Shown: positions 1 through 9,474, counted from the stretch's first letter. The stretch is 64,000 bases of DNA from Nannocystis pusilla (GCF_026626665.1 NZ_JAPNKE010000002.1:11862001-11926000); one strand, 5' to 3'. Notes: generated by a model from the sequence alone, not told the origin. A program made the numbers and translations.

Positions 1-439
1 GGACGACACCGTCGAGGTCGGAGGTGACGACGAAGTCGGGGAGGCAGTGGACCAGCGCGTCCCAGCGGTGACCGATCCGCCGCAGATGGTCGCGCTCGGC
101 GTCGTCCAGCCAGCGCTCGCGGGCGATCAGACAGACGTCCCCCGATTCGGGGGCCCGCAAGGCCCGGAGGTAGGTCAGGCGATATTCACCGTTGCCGGCG
201 CGGAGCCGGGTATGCAGCTCCGCGGCCTGCCGTCCGAGGCGAGGTCGCCGAGCCAACGACCGAGGTGTTCGGCCTCCTGCGGGGGCAACAAGACCCGTCA
301 AGGTCTGGCCCACGAGCTCGTCCGCCGAATGCCCGAAGGTGGGCTGCCAGCTGTCGTTGACGCGCGTGACGACGCCTTGCGAGTCCAGCAATACCGCCGG
401 GTCGAGGCTCATGGCAAAGATGGGCTCGTGATAGCTCAT
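1..439 (-). CDS. PAS-domain signalling protein (3' end outside window)
   Basis: The start ATG is at 439 and the gene runs off the left edge. The N-terminus (MSYHEPIFAMSLDPAVLLDS, then RVNDSWQPTFGHSADELVGQ) is a PAS fold: a sensor core followed by the usual 'G.s.eEl.G' turn. A PAC-like stretch (GNGEYRLTYLRALRAPESGD) and then a second PAS-like start (HCLPDFVVTSDLDGVV) reach the edge. Between about residues 48 and 70 the natural reading (APQEAEHLGRWLGDLASDGR) lies in another frame and returns, so a +1/-1 pair sits there. Two PAS-STAS proteins occur elsewhere in the window (9475-10626 and 46554-47420), so this may be a third, but its output domain is not visible. The PAS call is firm and the protein class is not. 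Confidence 0.75.
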   Translation of the reverse strand, partial: MSYHEPIFAMSLDPAVLLDSQGVVTRVNDSWQPTFGHSADELVGQTLTGLVAPAGGRTPRSLARRPRLGRQAAELHTRLRAGNGEYRLTYLRALRAPESGDVCLIARERWLDDAERDHLRRIGHRWDALVHCLPDFVVTSDLDGVV

Positions 440-929
440 GCGCGGCCGCCCTCCATCGAACGCCCCGGATGATGCCCGGCCGAAGCGGCGCAACATTGCG
501 CGATCGCGCAGCGGGCGGATGCGACCCCATCCGCAGGATGCGACGACACCCCATATCTGCGACTCGCGGCCCAGGGCCGAGATTCGCCGCTGCGAGACCG
601 CTGCGGGATCGTCGCGGAGGGCGATTGAGCCGACGGGCGCGGCCGACCCCAGAAGCGGTCTGGCGAGGGCACAGGGCTCGAATGCGCGCTAAGCCGCGGG
701 GTGCCGATCGCATCCGGGCGCGGCCAGGTTATTCCCGGCATCGCCGTCGGGTACGGCGATTCGCCGGTGAGACCCAGGTGGGGCAGGGTGCGCGAATGCC
801 GTCGGCGCCGCGCTGCGCCTCGGGGTTCGCCCGGACGACGCGACTTCCTTTCTCTTCTCGTTCGAGAAAGGGCGAGGCGAACCGATCCGCGGCCGGGCGC
901 GCGAGACGCGAGACCCGCGGTCGAGTCAA
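440..929. other. Intergenic stretch, no gene recognised
   Basis: About 490 bases lie between the PAS gene start and the stop of the beta-propeller lipoprotein. Open frames here are Arg/Pro-rich and resemble no family, as expected of noncoding high-GC DNA. The only structured signal is a perfect hairpin at 847-871. Confidence 0.5.
847..871. terminator. 8-bp hairpin, possible terminator of the propeller lipoprotein gene
   Basis: Arm CCTTTCTC (847-854) is exactly complementary to GAGAAAGG (864-871) across a 9-base loop. It lies about 60 bases beyond the stop of the minus-strand lipoprotein gene. No clear U-tract follows, so the terminator role is an inference. Confidence 0.35.
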
Positions 930-3364
930 TCAGCGGAGGTGGGCGATCCCGACCGACGAGAGCCGGGCCTCGGGCGGCCCCGCCTCCGCGATCGTGCCGC
1001 CGAACCACTAGGCCGTCGTGGGCCAGCGCCGTCGATTCGACGTAGATCGCGGTCGCTCCGCCGCGCAGGCTCGCGAAGCCGGCGCCGTCGTAGACGAAGA
1101 TGTTGCGCTGGCCGGAGTTCGGCCAGGCGAAGCCGGCGGCGACCACGTATTGGCCGCGGGCCAGCAGCGAATAGAAGGCGTAGCCGGCCTCGACCGGGCC
1201 GGGCTCGGGGGTGGCGACGTCGGCCCAGGCCGCGCCGTCCCAGCGGGCGAGGATCGGTCGATTGGGGGTACCGTCGTCGGCGGTGCTGGCATAGATCGCG
1301 CCGTCCTCGGCGTAGGCGACGGCGAGGACGCTGCCGACGATCCCGTCGGCCAGCGGCTCCCAGGCCTCGCCGTTCCAGTGGGCCACGCCGCCGGCCGGGA
1401 CGCCCTCGGATTCGCTGAAGTAGCCGCCGACGACCGCCTGCACCGGCTCGCCCGCGGGGACCGGACGGAAGGCGAGCGAGGCGACGCGGCCATTGCTGGT
1501 ACCGAAGACGGTCAGGGCGCCGCCGTCCTCGCGGGCGACGAAGCCCTCGCCGCCGCCGCCCGCGGCCCACAGCGCGCCGCGGGTCGAAGCCGACGGTGGC
1601 CACGCCGCCCTGCGGGAACGGCTCGCCGACGACCTGCCACGAATCGTCCGCGAGCCGCAGGACGCCGCCCTCGGGCGGCAGGTCGCCCTCGGGCGGCAGG
1701 TCGCAGCCGAGCACCGGGACGCCGGCGGCGTCGACCGCGAGCTGCCAACAATAGGCGTCGGCGGGGACCGGCGGACCGAGCGGGGTCCAGGCGCCGCCGT
1801 CGTCGCGCATGACGCGATTGTCGACCGCGACGCCGCCGGCGTGGGTCACGCCGCCCATGACGTGGACCGCATTCGGGTCCGCCGACGGCGAGCGAGCGCG
1901 TGGCGCCGGAGAAGCCGCGGCCGGGCTCGCCCTGGGCGACCCGTTGATCGTCGGCGCCCAGGGCGATGACGCTCTGGGAGGCGACCCCGCCGGCGCCGGC
2001 GAACGAGCCGCCGAGGAGGAGCCGGTCGCCGTCGACGAACAGGCGCTGGTGCTGGGCGTCCCAGATCGCGTCGGGGCCCTCGTCGCCGCACTTCAGCGGG
2101 GTGAACCACGCCGTGCCGACGCCGAGGCCCGGGTCGGCGAGGTCTCCAGGCGCCGCCGGCCCAGCGCGCCAGGCCGAGGGCCGGGACCGCGGCGGGCTCG
2201 CTGGGCGGGCCGCCGGCGGAGGTGAAGCAGCCGGCGACGTAGGCTCACCTGACCGAACGGCCAGGTCGGAGACGACCCCGCGGAAGCTCGGATTGGCCAG
2301 ACCGCCGGCGACCGACTGCCATGATTGACCGGACCAGCGGGCGATGCCGCCGGTCTCGACGCTGCCTCGACCGAGAACAGGCCGCCGGCGTAGAGGTCGC
2401 CCTGGCCGTCGCGCGCCAGCGCGAACACCGTCGATTCCGGCAGGTCGAACGCGGTCCAGTCGGCGCCGTCCACGCGGCCACCGACTGCGCAGCGATGCCG
2501 CCGACGCCGGAGAAGGCGCCGCCGACCAGCAGCTCGTCGCCGTCGACGGTGAGCTCGAAGGCGCCGGTGCCGGTGAGCGCGCCGCCGGGCGGGGCGTGCC
2601 AGCCCATGTCGCCGTAGACCGCGAGGTGCAAGATGGCCGGCTCGTCGTCGAGCGAGAACACGCCGGCGACCTGGCTCGCCGTCGTAGAAGGCCGCTGCGC
2701 ACCGCGCCGTGGAAGGTGCCGATGACCTCGAACTCGCCGCCGTCGGCCAGCAGCACCTCGCCCTCGCGCTGCATCAGGTCGAACGGCAGCGCCGAGTAAG
2801 TGGCGAGGGCGACCCGACCGCCGTCGTCGGCGGCCACCGCCGAGAGGGTGGGCCGCTCGGGCTCGACGCCGAGGCTCGCGTCTTCGATCCAGCCGCTGCC
2901 GTCGTCGCGCGCGAATGGATGGACCATGTCCTCGCCGATGTAATGGAAGTACCCGACGGCGAGCACGTCGCCGATCGGCGTCGCGGGCGAAGTCGTAGAC
3001 CTTGGGGGTGAGGCCGTCGTAGCCGGCGAAGCCGGAGATCGTCAGGCCGTCGTCCCGCGCCGTCCTCCACGAGCGCCGCCGGCAGCGGAGCTCGTGGCAC
3101 GCGAGCGCCGGCCCCTCGGTCGTCGAGGTGCCGGCGGTGGTCGAGCCGCTGTCGCTCTCGCTGTCGCCCTCGGTCGGATCGACGTCGGTGGTCGGGGCGC
3201 CGGTGGTCGGTAGGGTCGTGGTCGGCTCGCCCGTCGGCGCGGTCGTGGTCGGCCCGCCGGTGCTCGCGTCGTCGGTGGCCGAGGCGTTGTCGTCGTCGCC
3301 GCAGGCGAGCAGCGGAGCCCGGACCGGAAATCATCATCATGCCAAGGAGAGGTCGAAGGTGCAT
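930..3364 (-). CDS. Secreted lipoprotein with beta-propeller GG-x-F repeats (frameshifted)
   Basis: The start ATG is at 3364 and the stop TGA at 930-932, about 810 codons. The N-terminus has a lipobox read as LLACGDDD, then a Thr/Ser/Asp-rich linker (PTTTAPTGEPTTTLPTTG), then repeated blades of the type 'L.vGG.F...gG..a..va.W.g..W..l..g': VVGGYFSESEGVPAGGVAHW, LLLGGSFAGAGGVASQSV, LVGGAFSGVGGIAAQSVAAW, DLYAGGLFS. These resemble the Delta-60/kelch-like propellers of myxobacterial surface proteins. The C-terminus reads FGGTIAEAG...GIAHLR before the stop. The reading changes frame many times (near 1000, 1600, 1850, 2100, 2250, 2470, 2670 and 3000), consistent with sequencing indels. It is probably an outer-membrane or exported lipoprotein. 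Ligand and function are unknown. Confidence 0.75.
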
Positions 3365-3631
3365 GGGTTTGCCATAGCATCCCTGGCGGACCGGCCCACG
3401 TGATTTCCGTGTGCGGTCATTCGCGCAGGCTGCGCCCGGGCGATCGCGCCCTCGGGTGATTGCGATGATTGGCTGGATCTCGATCCGGCGAATACCGGGA
3501 GCGAATGTTGGGTATGTGCGCACTGACGCCCTGGCGGCGTTCTGGGGCCGCGAGACCGCGTGAGGAAAGTTTTGGACAAGCCGAGCTCGCTGGCCCATCC
3601 TCGGCCAATGGGACTTGATGTTAACAGCTTG

Positions 3632-4368
3632 ATGGTGACGGTCCGCGGTCTCTGCGCGGCGTCGATCGTTTTTTGCACCGCCTGCCCCGAGAAGGAGACC
3701 GAGTCGGCGTCGGGCTCCGAGTCGAACACCACCGAGGTGCCGACGACGGGCGAAGGGACGACCACGGACGCGACTGCGACGACGACGAGCGAGGGGACCG
3801 CGACGGAGGCGAGCACGACGACTCCGACGACCGAGGCGAGCGCGACGGAGCCGACGACGACCGCGACGACCGGCGAGGCGCTGTGCGAGGTCGACATGGC
3901 GGACTTCGAGGCGTCGTGCGACCAGGTGTGCGGGTGTTCGGCTCGTGCGACGCGGAGGTCGATCCGGCCGCGTGCGCCGAGAACTGCAAGATCGACACCC
4001 TGTTCAAGGACACGCCGGCGTGCCTGTGCAGCGGGACGGCGTGGAACACCTGCCGCGGCGCGCTCGACTGCGAGGGCGACGCGGTGGACCTGAAGGCGGG
4101 CTCCCCCTGCTTCGCCGAGGGCGCCGCCTACCTCATCCATTGCGCGGACTGCATCGTCCAGGCGGAGTTCCTCGCCGCGGATCGATGCGACACGATCGTC
4201 GAATGCCCGGACGTGCTCGGGGTCGCGTTCGTCTGCCAGGGCGGTACCTGCAGCTGCCACGACGGCGAGAAGGAGTTCGCCTCCTGCCCCGATCCGGGCC
4301 TGTGCGCCGGCATGGACGAGGCGGCGTTGAACGCGGCCGCCAGCGAGTGCTGCGGGGTCCCGTTCTGA
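3632..4368 (+). CDS. Cys-rich secreted lipoprotein with Thr-rich linker (frameshifted)
   Basis: The start at 3632 (MVTVRGLCAASIVFCTAC) gives a compact signal with a lipobox ending at Cys. An in-frame ATG at 3608 is an alternative. A long Thr/Glu/Ala/Ser linker follows, then a Cys-rich domain (CAENCKIDTLFKDTPACLC, CADCIVQAEFLAADRCDTIV, CQGGTCSCHDGEKEFASC) ending ECCGVPF at 4368. One base appears to be missing near 3937, where CDQVCG should continue to VFGSCDAEVD. The many paired cysteines suggest a disulfide-stabilised extracellular domain. It is divergent from the propeller lipoprotein with about 270 bases between them, so they may share a promoter region. No family is recognised. Confidence 0.7.
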
Positions 4369-4475
4369 GGGTCGTCGTCACGGCCGCGATCGGTCGGATG
4401 AAATCCGCGGGCCGCGTGTTGCCGCGGCCCGCGTGTGCCACCTTCTCGAGCAAATCGTCGAAAAGGAGGATCTCC

Positions 4476-4801
4476 ATGGCACGCGGAAGCAAGGAAAAGT
4501 ACACCGACAAACAGAAGCGCCAGGCCGAGCACATCGAAGAGGGCTACAAGAAGCGCGGCGTCAGCGAGGACGAGGCCGAGAGCCGGGCCTGGGCCACCGT
4601 CAACAGGGACGGGCGGCGGCAAGAAGTCGGGCAGCGGCCGCGGCAAGAAGGTCGATCGCTCGTCGTCGCGCAAGGGCGGCCGGATCGGCGGCAGCAGCCA
4701 GTCGGCCAAGAAGCGCAGCGAGGCGGCCAAGAAGGGCTGGGAGACGCGCCGCCGCAAGGCCGCGAGCGGGCGCAAAGAAGACGAGCGCGAAGCGGCGGTG
4801 A
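4476..4801 (+). CDS. Small basic protein of the plasmid-stabilisation-like family
   Basis: The start ATG at 4476 follows a strong ribosome-binding site (AAAAGGAGG, 4461-4469). The N-terminus MARGSKEKYTDKQKRQAEHI and the stretch GVSEDEAESRAWATVN match a family of short Lys/Gly-rich proteins that databases usually name plasmid stabilisation protein. A Gly/Ser/Lys-rich tail (GGGKKSGSGRGKK, then GWETRRRKAASGRK) follows. A shift near 4610 separates head and tail. A second near 4775 gives the family-like ending KKTSAKRR with TGA at 4799-4801. Despite the name, no plasmid context is present. The tail suggests nucleic-acid binding, which is inference. Confidence 0.75.
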
Positions 4802-4901
4802 GCGCGTCGCGAGGTCGCCCGCGTCGACCTCGCGGGAGCCCGGGCGAAGCGGCGGTGAGCGCGTCGCAGGTCGCTCGCGTCGACCTCGCGGGAGCCCCGC
4901 G
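4788..4901. repeat. Two tandem 57-bp units overlapping the end of the basic protein gene
   Basis: Unit 1 begins at 4788 (CGAAGCGGCGGTGAGCGCGT) and unit 2 at 4845 with the same 20 bases. The rest of each unit is nearly identical, ending CGACCTCGCGGGAGCCC. The gene's stop codon lies inside unit 1, so unit 2 looks like a duplicated gene end plus terminator. Confidence 0.8.
4808..4834 (+). terminator. 10-bp hairpin just after the stop of the basic protein gene
   Basis: CGCGAGGTCG (4808-4817) is perfectly complementary to CGACCTCGCG (4825-4834) with a 7-base loop, starting 6 bases after the TGA. The second tandem unit carries the same hairpin with one base missing in the left arm. There is no U-run, so this is a GC-rich structure-only candidate. 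Confidence 0.55.
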
Positions 4902-5128
4902 AAGGGCCGAGCCCGGCGGTAGAACAGCTGGACCTGGGTGACATCGACGTGCGGATGCCCGCGATCGATCACGACCCGGCCGGTGAGCATCCCCGGGCCG
5001 GGTCGCATGCATGTGCAAACAGACGAGCGGAGCGTCGCGCCGAATCGCCGCACTCGGCGGCGCGACGGACGAGCTCGGTCGTGGTGGCGGGCCCCTGTCC
5101 GTGGAGCGGGGCGAGCATCGCGGTGCGC

Positions 5129-5593
5129 TCAGCGACGCGCCGGGCAGACGAGGGCGATGCCGAGGGCGATGCAGAGGAGGCCGGAGCCGAGGAAGCCGAG
5201 GTCCCAGGCGAGCTCGTGCGCGCCGGGGTGGACGTGGTGGATGCCGAGGAGTTGGTGATCGACGAGGCCCTCGACGAAGTTGAAAAGGCCCCAGCCGAGC
5301 GACAGGCCGCCGACCAGGGTGCGCCCGCGCCACGGCACGTCCTCGCGGCCGCCGGCGCGCCACAGCAGGGCGATGCCGACCACCGTCATCAGCCAGGTCA
5401 AGACGTGGAACAGGCCGTCCCACATCATGTTGACCTTCATCGCCACCAAAGTGTCCGGCGGCAGCCGAGCTGAGCATTTGGTGCCACTGCAACAATGGTG
5501 GAAGAGGATGCCGTCGACGAAGCCGCCGAGGCCGACGCCGAGGGCGATCCCGGCGGCGACGAGCGGACCGTCGTGCTGCTTGTTCAGGGCCAT
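5129..5593 (-). CDS. DUF2243 family integral membrane protein
   Basis: A 154-residue protein with about four hydrophobic segments: PLVAAGIALGVGLGGFVDGI, GLFHVLTWLMTVVGIALLW, TLVGGLSLGWGLFNFVEGLV, LGFLGSGLLCIALGIALV. The family motif 'GFVDGI.FH..LQWH.mLS' is present but split. The straight frame reads FHHCCSGTKCSARLP, whereas the frame next door reads HHLLQWHQMLSS, so a compensating pair of one-base errors sits near 5465-5510. Histidines in FHHLLQWH and VDHQLLGIHHVH could bind metal or heme. That is an inference, as the family's function is not established. The gene start overlaps the end of the upstream small membrane protein gene (5584-5792), suggesting coupled translation. Confidence 0.85.
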   Translation of the reverse strand: MALNKQHDGPLVAAGIALGVGLGGFVDGILFHHCCSGTKCSARLPPDTLVAMKVNMMWDGLFHVLTWLMTVVGIALLWRAGGREDVPWRGRTLVGGLSLGWGLFNFVEGLVDHQLLGIHHVHPGAHELAWDLGFLGSGLLCIALGIALVCPARR

Positions 5594-5792
5594 CGCGGGA
5601 CCTCCGGCTCGGCTCGCTGCGGCCGAGGCGATACACCAGAGCGATCACCACCGAGGCGACCAGGAACGGGGCGGCGACCCCGAACGCGTACAACCAGCGG
5701 TCCGGATCGGCCGCGATCGCGGTTCGGGCGGCGCGGACAGGGGCGCAATCGGGGCAGCCAGCGATTGCGCGAATGCGGCGAGCGCGAGCATG
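5584..5792 (-). CDS. Small membrane protein upstream of the DUF2243 gene (frameshifted)
   Basis: The ATG at 5792 gives a signal-like start (MLALAAFAQSLAAPIAPL). The second half, in the next frame, is a clear transmembrane helix (WLYAFGVAAPFLVASVVIAL followed by VYRLGRSEP). The likely stop TGA at 5584-5586 overlaps the start of the DUF2243 gene by about 10 bases. The product would be about 69 residues with a periplasmic segment and one C-terminal helix. It probably works with the DUF2243 protein, but no family is recognised. Confidence 0.5.
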
Positions 5793-5887
5793 GCCGGTAT
5801 GTAGCACCGGATCGCCGGCGAGCACGCCCGGGCAAGATCGGGGCTCGCGGACGCGCGCGCGGTCGCAACCCGCGCCACACTTTGTAC

Positions 5888-6568
5888 ATGCACGACGACG
5901 AAGACGACGACGTGACAGGCAGCGCCCGGGACTTTTCCCGGAGCGGCTGTCACTCCGACCCTGCGGTCGGCCGCGGCGGGATGCCACGGCTGCCCGCTCT
6001 ACCGCAACGCCACGCAGACGGTGTTCGGCGCCGGACCCGGCGGCGCGCCTGATCCTCGTCGGCGAACAGCCCGGCAACGACGAGGACATCGCCGGGGCGC
6101 CGTTCGTGGGCCCCGCGGGCCGCGTGCTCGACCAGGGGCTCGAGCAGGCCGGCATCGCCCGCGACGACGCGTACGTGACGAACGTGGTCAAACACTTCAA
6201 GTGGGAGCGGCGCGGCGGTCGGCGCCTGCACAAGAGCCGAGCGCCCGCGAGATCGGGCGTGCCTGCCGTGGCTCGAGAAGGAGATCGAGCTCATCCGTCC
6301 GGAGGTGCTGGTGTGCCTCGGCGCGACCGCGGCGCAAGCGCTGCTGGGCCGGTCGTTCCGCGTGTCGACGATGCGCGGGCAGCTGATCGCCAACGACCGG
6401 GTGCCCCACGTGCTGGCGACGGTGCATCCGTCGTCGATCCTGCGCCAACCGAGCTCGGCCGACCGCCGCGCGGAGATGGCGAAGTTCACCGCGGACCTCG
6501 AGATCGTGGCCGGCGTGCTGTACGGGCGAGCCGAGGCGGCAGGCCGGCGCTCGTCGGCGGCGCGCTGA
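5888..6568 (+). CDS. udgX: UdgX-type uracil-DNA glycosylase (frameshifted N-terminus)
   Basis: The protein excises uracil from DNA. Motif 1 GEQPGNDEDIAGAPFVGPAG, the Fe-S cysteine pair AAGCHGCPLYRNATQT near the N-terminus, and the C-terminal ATVHPSSILR are those of the family 4-like glycosylases. What marks UdgX is the extra loop after VKHFKWER, read as GGRRLHKS. In the characterised mycobacterial enzyme the histidine of this loop makes a covalent bond to the uracil site. Two or three shifts (near 5935, 6045 and 6240) break the N-terminal half. The ATG at 5888 is the best visible start but the first 20 residues are uncertain. From 6305 to 6568 the frame is clean. No lexA-like box was recognised. 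Confidence 0.88.
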
Positions 6569-6571
6569 GGG

Positions 6572-7006
6572 GTGCCGTCGTGCGAGGCGCGAGGGCAGGC
6601 GGCATTCGCCGGCAACTCGGTGAGGCGGCGCGTCGCTCCGAGGAGGCTGTGGCGTCGCCGGCGGCGGACCCGCGGCGTCGCCTCGACCGCCAGCGACTGG
6701 GCGCTCGGCGGCGCCGACGAGGCCCTGTTCATCCTGACGAACGGCGTGTTCATCGACGAGTCGCAGTTCGACCGAGCGACCATCACCGGCCTCACCCGCG
6801 AAGGCCGGTGGATGGTGCGCGCCGATGGGGTCGTCGTGTACGGGCACCCGGCCTGGACGGACGAGACCGTGCGCACCGAGGAGGAGCTGCCGCCGTTGCA
6901 CGCGGTCGCCGCGGTCGGCGACGAGGCGGTCGTGGTCGGCGACGGCGGCCTCGTCGGTCGCGCGCGGGAGGCCGAGGCGTGGGAGTGCGACCGGCGCTAT
7001 CATTGA
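6572..7006 (+). CDS. Hypothetical protein, possibly a propeller fragment
   Basis: The open frame begins 3 bases after the udgX stop. The first 45 residues are Arg-rich and doubtful, while DWALGGADEALFILTNGVFI, TGLTREGRWMVRADGVVVYG and HAVAAVGDEAVVVGDGGLVG look like real short beta-strand repeats ending AWECDRRYH. The pattern 'aVgdeavvVGdgG' resembles blades of repeat propellers. The true start is probably hidden behind a frameshift. It may be the end of a longer gene whose N-terminus is not recognisable. No function is assigned. Confidence 0.45.
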   Translation: MPSCEARGQAAFAGNSVRRRVAPRRLWRRRRRTRGVASTASDWALGGADEALFILTNGVFIDESQFDRATITGLTREGRWMVRADGVVVYGHPAWTDETVRTEEELPPLHAVAAVGDEAVVVGDGGLVGRAREAEAWECDRRYH

Positions 7007-7032
7007 TGGTTTCGTTCAATGAATGTCGGAAG

Positions 7033-7100
7033 GGACATGTCCTCGAGGCATTGTATGAAGGGTCGAACCAGGCGTGATAGCCTGTCCCGGTGGACATGTC
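7033..7100. repeat. Two copies of the CATGTCC/GGACATG hairpin family between convergent genes
   Basis: GGACATGTCC (7033-7042) is followed by TCGA and GGCATTGT, a variant arm. A second element has TGTCC (7083-7087), loop CGGT and GGACA (7092-7096). Both sit between the stop of the hypothetical gene (7006) and the stop of the LanC-like gene (7128), so they could end both transcripts. Confidence 0.6.
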
Positions 7101-7127
7101 GCTTCGGGCATGCGCCCGCCGGCCGGG

Positions 7128-8336
7128 TCACTCGAAGGCGTCGAGCGCCGGCAGGTCGGCCTTTTCGATCAGGCAATGCCACACGTACACGGCGACCCCG
7201 GGTCGCCGGTCCACAGGTGTAGCGGCCGCGGCCGTGCTCCTGGCGCATGCGCTCGCTCTGGCGAATGGCGTGCATAGCGAACGCGCGGGCGCGGGTCAGC
7301 CACAGCGGGTCGCCGGTGCGCCGACAGCTTGAGGAACGCGTAGCCGTTGCCGGCGGTGCCGTGACACAGGCCGGCGCCCTTGGCGAGCGGGCCGGCCTGC
7401 CAGGTCGCGCGGCCGGCCGCGAGCAGGAGCGCGTCCATCTCGGAAGATTCGCCGGGCGGGAAGTCGCTCAATGCGGTGACGATGCCCGGGGCGCCGTGGC
7501 ACCATTGCATGAGGATCTTCTCGCGGCCGGGCGGCTCGGGGCCGAGCTGCGGCGGCCAGTTGGCGGCGTCGCCCTCGTGCCTGGCGGTGATCCGCAGGGT
7601 CTCGACGCAGCGAGTGAGCAGCAGCTCGCGGCGCTCGGCGGGCAGCAGCGCCTGCCCGCGCAGCAGCAGGTAGGCGTTGCCGGCGAAGCCGTGCCCGGCG
7701 CCGAGGTATTGCACGACGTCGCCGTAGAGGTCCTGCGTCCACAAGTGACAGGAGGGGCGCTCGCTCGGCAGCCAGGTCCGCCACAGCTGCTCGACGTTGG
7801 CGTGGAACAGCTCGCGCCAGCGCGGCTCGCCGGTCCATTGCAGCATGTGCAGGGCGCCGAGCATCGTGCCCGGGGCGGCCCACAACGCCTCGTTCGTGGG
7901 GTTGGGGATGTTGGCCTCGATGGCCGCGTACAGCCGCTCCGCGGCCGCCTCGGCGCGCGTCAGCTTCCACAGGACCAGGAGGATGCCGACCTCGCCGAGG
8001 TAGTAGGACGGCACGGCCTGGCCGACGTCGGGCGCCGCGAGGAAGGCGGCGTGGACGCGGGCGATAGGGTCCTCCGGCCCGAACGGGAGGCTCGCCGCGC
8101 CCTCGCGCGCCAGGTACCACATGGCCCACAGCGCCCGGCGGCGCCGAGGTAGATCGACTTGTATTGCCGGCGGGCGGCGGAGCTCCGACCTCGTCGAGCG
8201 GGTGCTCCGGCCACAGCTCGGACGGGCTGAAGCTCGCGGCGAGGTCGGCGACGATCGTGCGCACCGCGGCGCGCGCTCGCTCGGGGTCCCACGCCTCGTC
8301 GGTCAGCGGCTCGTGGCGGTCCGGCTCGAACAGCAT
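7128..8336 (-). CDS. LanC-like zinc protein (frameshifted)
   Basis: The start ATG is at 8336 (MLFEPDRHEPLTDEAWDPER) and the stop TGA at 7128-7130 after KADLPALDAFE, about 400 residues, the usual LanC length. The alpha-toroid motifs are in order: GAGHGFAGNAYLLL, ILMQWCHGAPGI, AGLCHGTAGNGYAFL. The cysteine of WCHG, the cysteine and histidine of LCHG form the zinc site that activates thiols in LanC cyclases. Shifts lie near 8160 and 7310. No LanB, LanM, precursor peptide or transporter is nearby, so it is probably a stand-alone LanC-like (LanCL) protein rather than part of a lanthipeptide cluster. Confidence 0.85.
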
Positions 8337-8425
8337 GCGCCGCAGGCTAGTGCTGCGGGGCTGAAAACGCCAGAAGTCGGAGCGCAATCGCGCTCGGGGT
8401 GCTCAGCCGGCCGGACGACCGCACG

Positions 8426-9295
8426 TCATGGCGAGCACGGGCCGAGCCGCCGGATCGAGCGCTCGTCCTTCGTCGTCCCCGTCGAACGTCGACCCGCAGC
8501 CGAGACCGTGGCGATCGTCGTCCGCGAGGATCGCAGCTCCTCGACGAAGCCGTCGAGCGCATAACGACCCTCGGCCGTGCCGCTCTCGTCCCACTGCTCG
8601 AGGTCCGCTCCGGCGTACGTCTGCTTCGCGGCGGACGTCGTCCACGCGAGCTCCACGGCCGCGCCACGCGCGTCGTCGTGAAGCCTCGCCGTCCACCGAA
8701 AGAGACGCGCCGGCAGGAGATCGGCGGTCCCATAGCCGTTCGGGACGCCGAACTTCGGCACGTCGAGCTCCCACGATTGCGTCTCGCCAAGCGCCGGCTT
8801 CCGCGGTCGAGCCATGACGAGCAGCGCGTCGTGGACGTCGGTCCGAAGGTCTGCTCCTGCAGCAGCGCCGTTCGCGTCGGCTCGGGAGCAAACGTCACGC
8901 CGGAGAGCACGCCGCTCTCGTTCAGGTGGGCCGTGCCGTTCATAGAATGGATCTTCGAGAGCTCACCTCGGTATTCGTCGGCCGTGTGTCCCGACACCGG
9001 ATCGAGCGAGAACTCCGTCACCTCGAACGCGATCGTCTTCGTGGCGTCGACCTTCAGCGTGTAGCCCATCCGGCGCTCACCATTGTCGACCGAGGCCCTC
9101 ACCTCGAACGTGGCGCACGTAAATCGCTGCTGCGCGCCCGAGGCACTCGTCACGTCGTCACGCTCGACGTCCGTGGCCTGGGAGAGGCCTCCGGGGCGGT
9201 TTTGCTGGAGGCCTGCCGGAACGGCGTGCAGCCGACAGCGCACACGAAAAGCAGGAGGGGCGTCGTCTTCGAGCGTGTCTTCGATTCGTCTCCAC
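8426..9295 (-). CDS. Hypothetical lipoprotein (frameshifted)
   Basis: A GTG start at 9295 gives an Arg-rich n-region (VETNRRHARRRRP) and, after a one-base shift, the hydrophobic core and lipobox LLLFVCAVGC. The mature part reads FTCATFEVRASVDNGERRMG, TLKVDATKTIAFEVTEFSLD, KPALGETQSWELDVPKFGVP and GADLEQWDESGTAEGRYALD, a soluble beta-rich pattern of repeated 'W.l/f.V' strands. Shifts lie near 9275, 9140 and 8835. It matches no family I recognise. It is probably exported and anchored by lipid. Confidence 0.6.
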
Positions 9296-9449
9296 TCCGC
9301 GTGGTTCAGACCGCGTCGCGGATAATACGCCGACCCTTCGGGTGGACCGACGAGGGTAAGATGCTGGCAGTAGAGCGATGGCGCGGCGCACTTGCGCCTG
9401 GCAGCGCGAGCACCGGTCGCGTCGGCCTCGCGCGGGCAAATCGGTGGTC

Positions 9450-9462
9450 TGTCCTTGGGACA
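9450..9462. repeat. Hairpin-family element after the PAS-STAS gene
   Basis: TGTCC (9450-9454), loop TTG, GGACA (9458-9462). It starts 13 bases past the PAS-STAS stop, in the place of a terminator. Confidence 0.5.
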
Positions 9463-9474
9463 TATGAACGCCGA

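Noticed and set aside
4476..4801. Plasmid or integrated plasmid region
   Set aside because: The protein belongs to a family that carries a plasmid-stabilisation name, but there is no replication, partition or mobilisation gene around it.
7128..8336. Lanthipeptide cluster
   Set aside because: Only LanC-like motifs are present. No dehydratase, precursor, protease or transporter was found nearby.
8347..8387. Long Arg/Pro/Ala-rich antisense frames over most genes, for example across the NRPS-PKS and the giant sensor
   Set aside because: High GC removes stop codons from shadow frames. They lack family motifs, ribosome sites and sensible starts.
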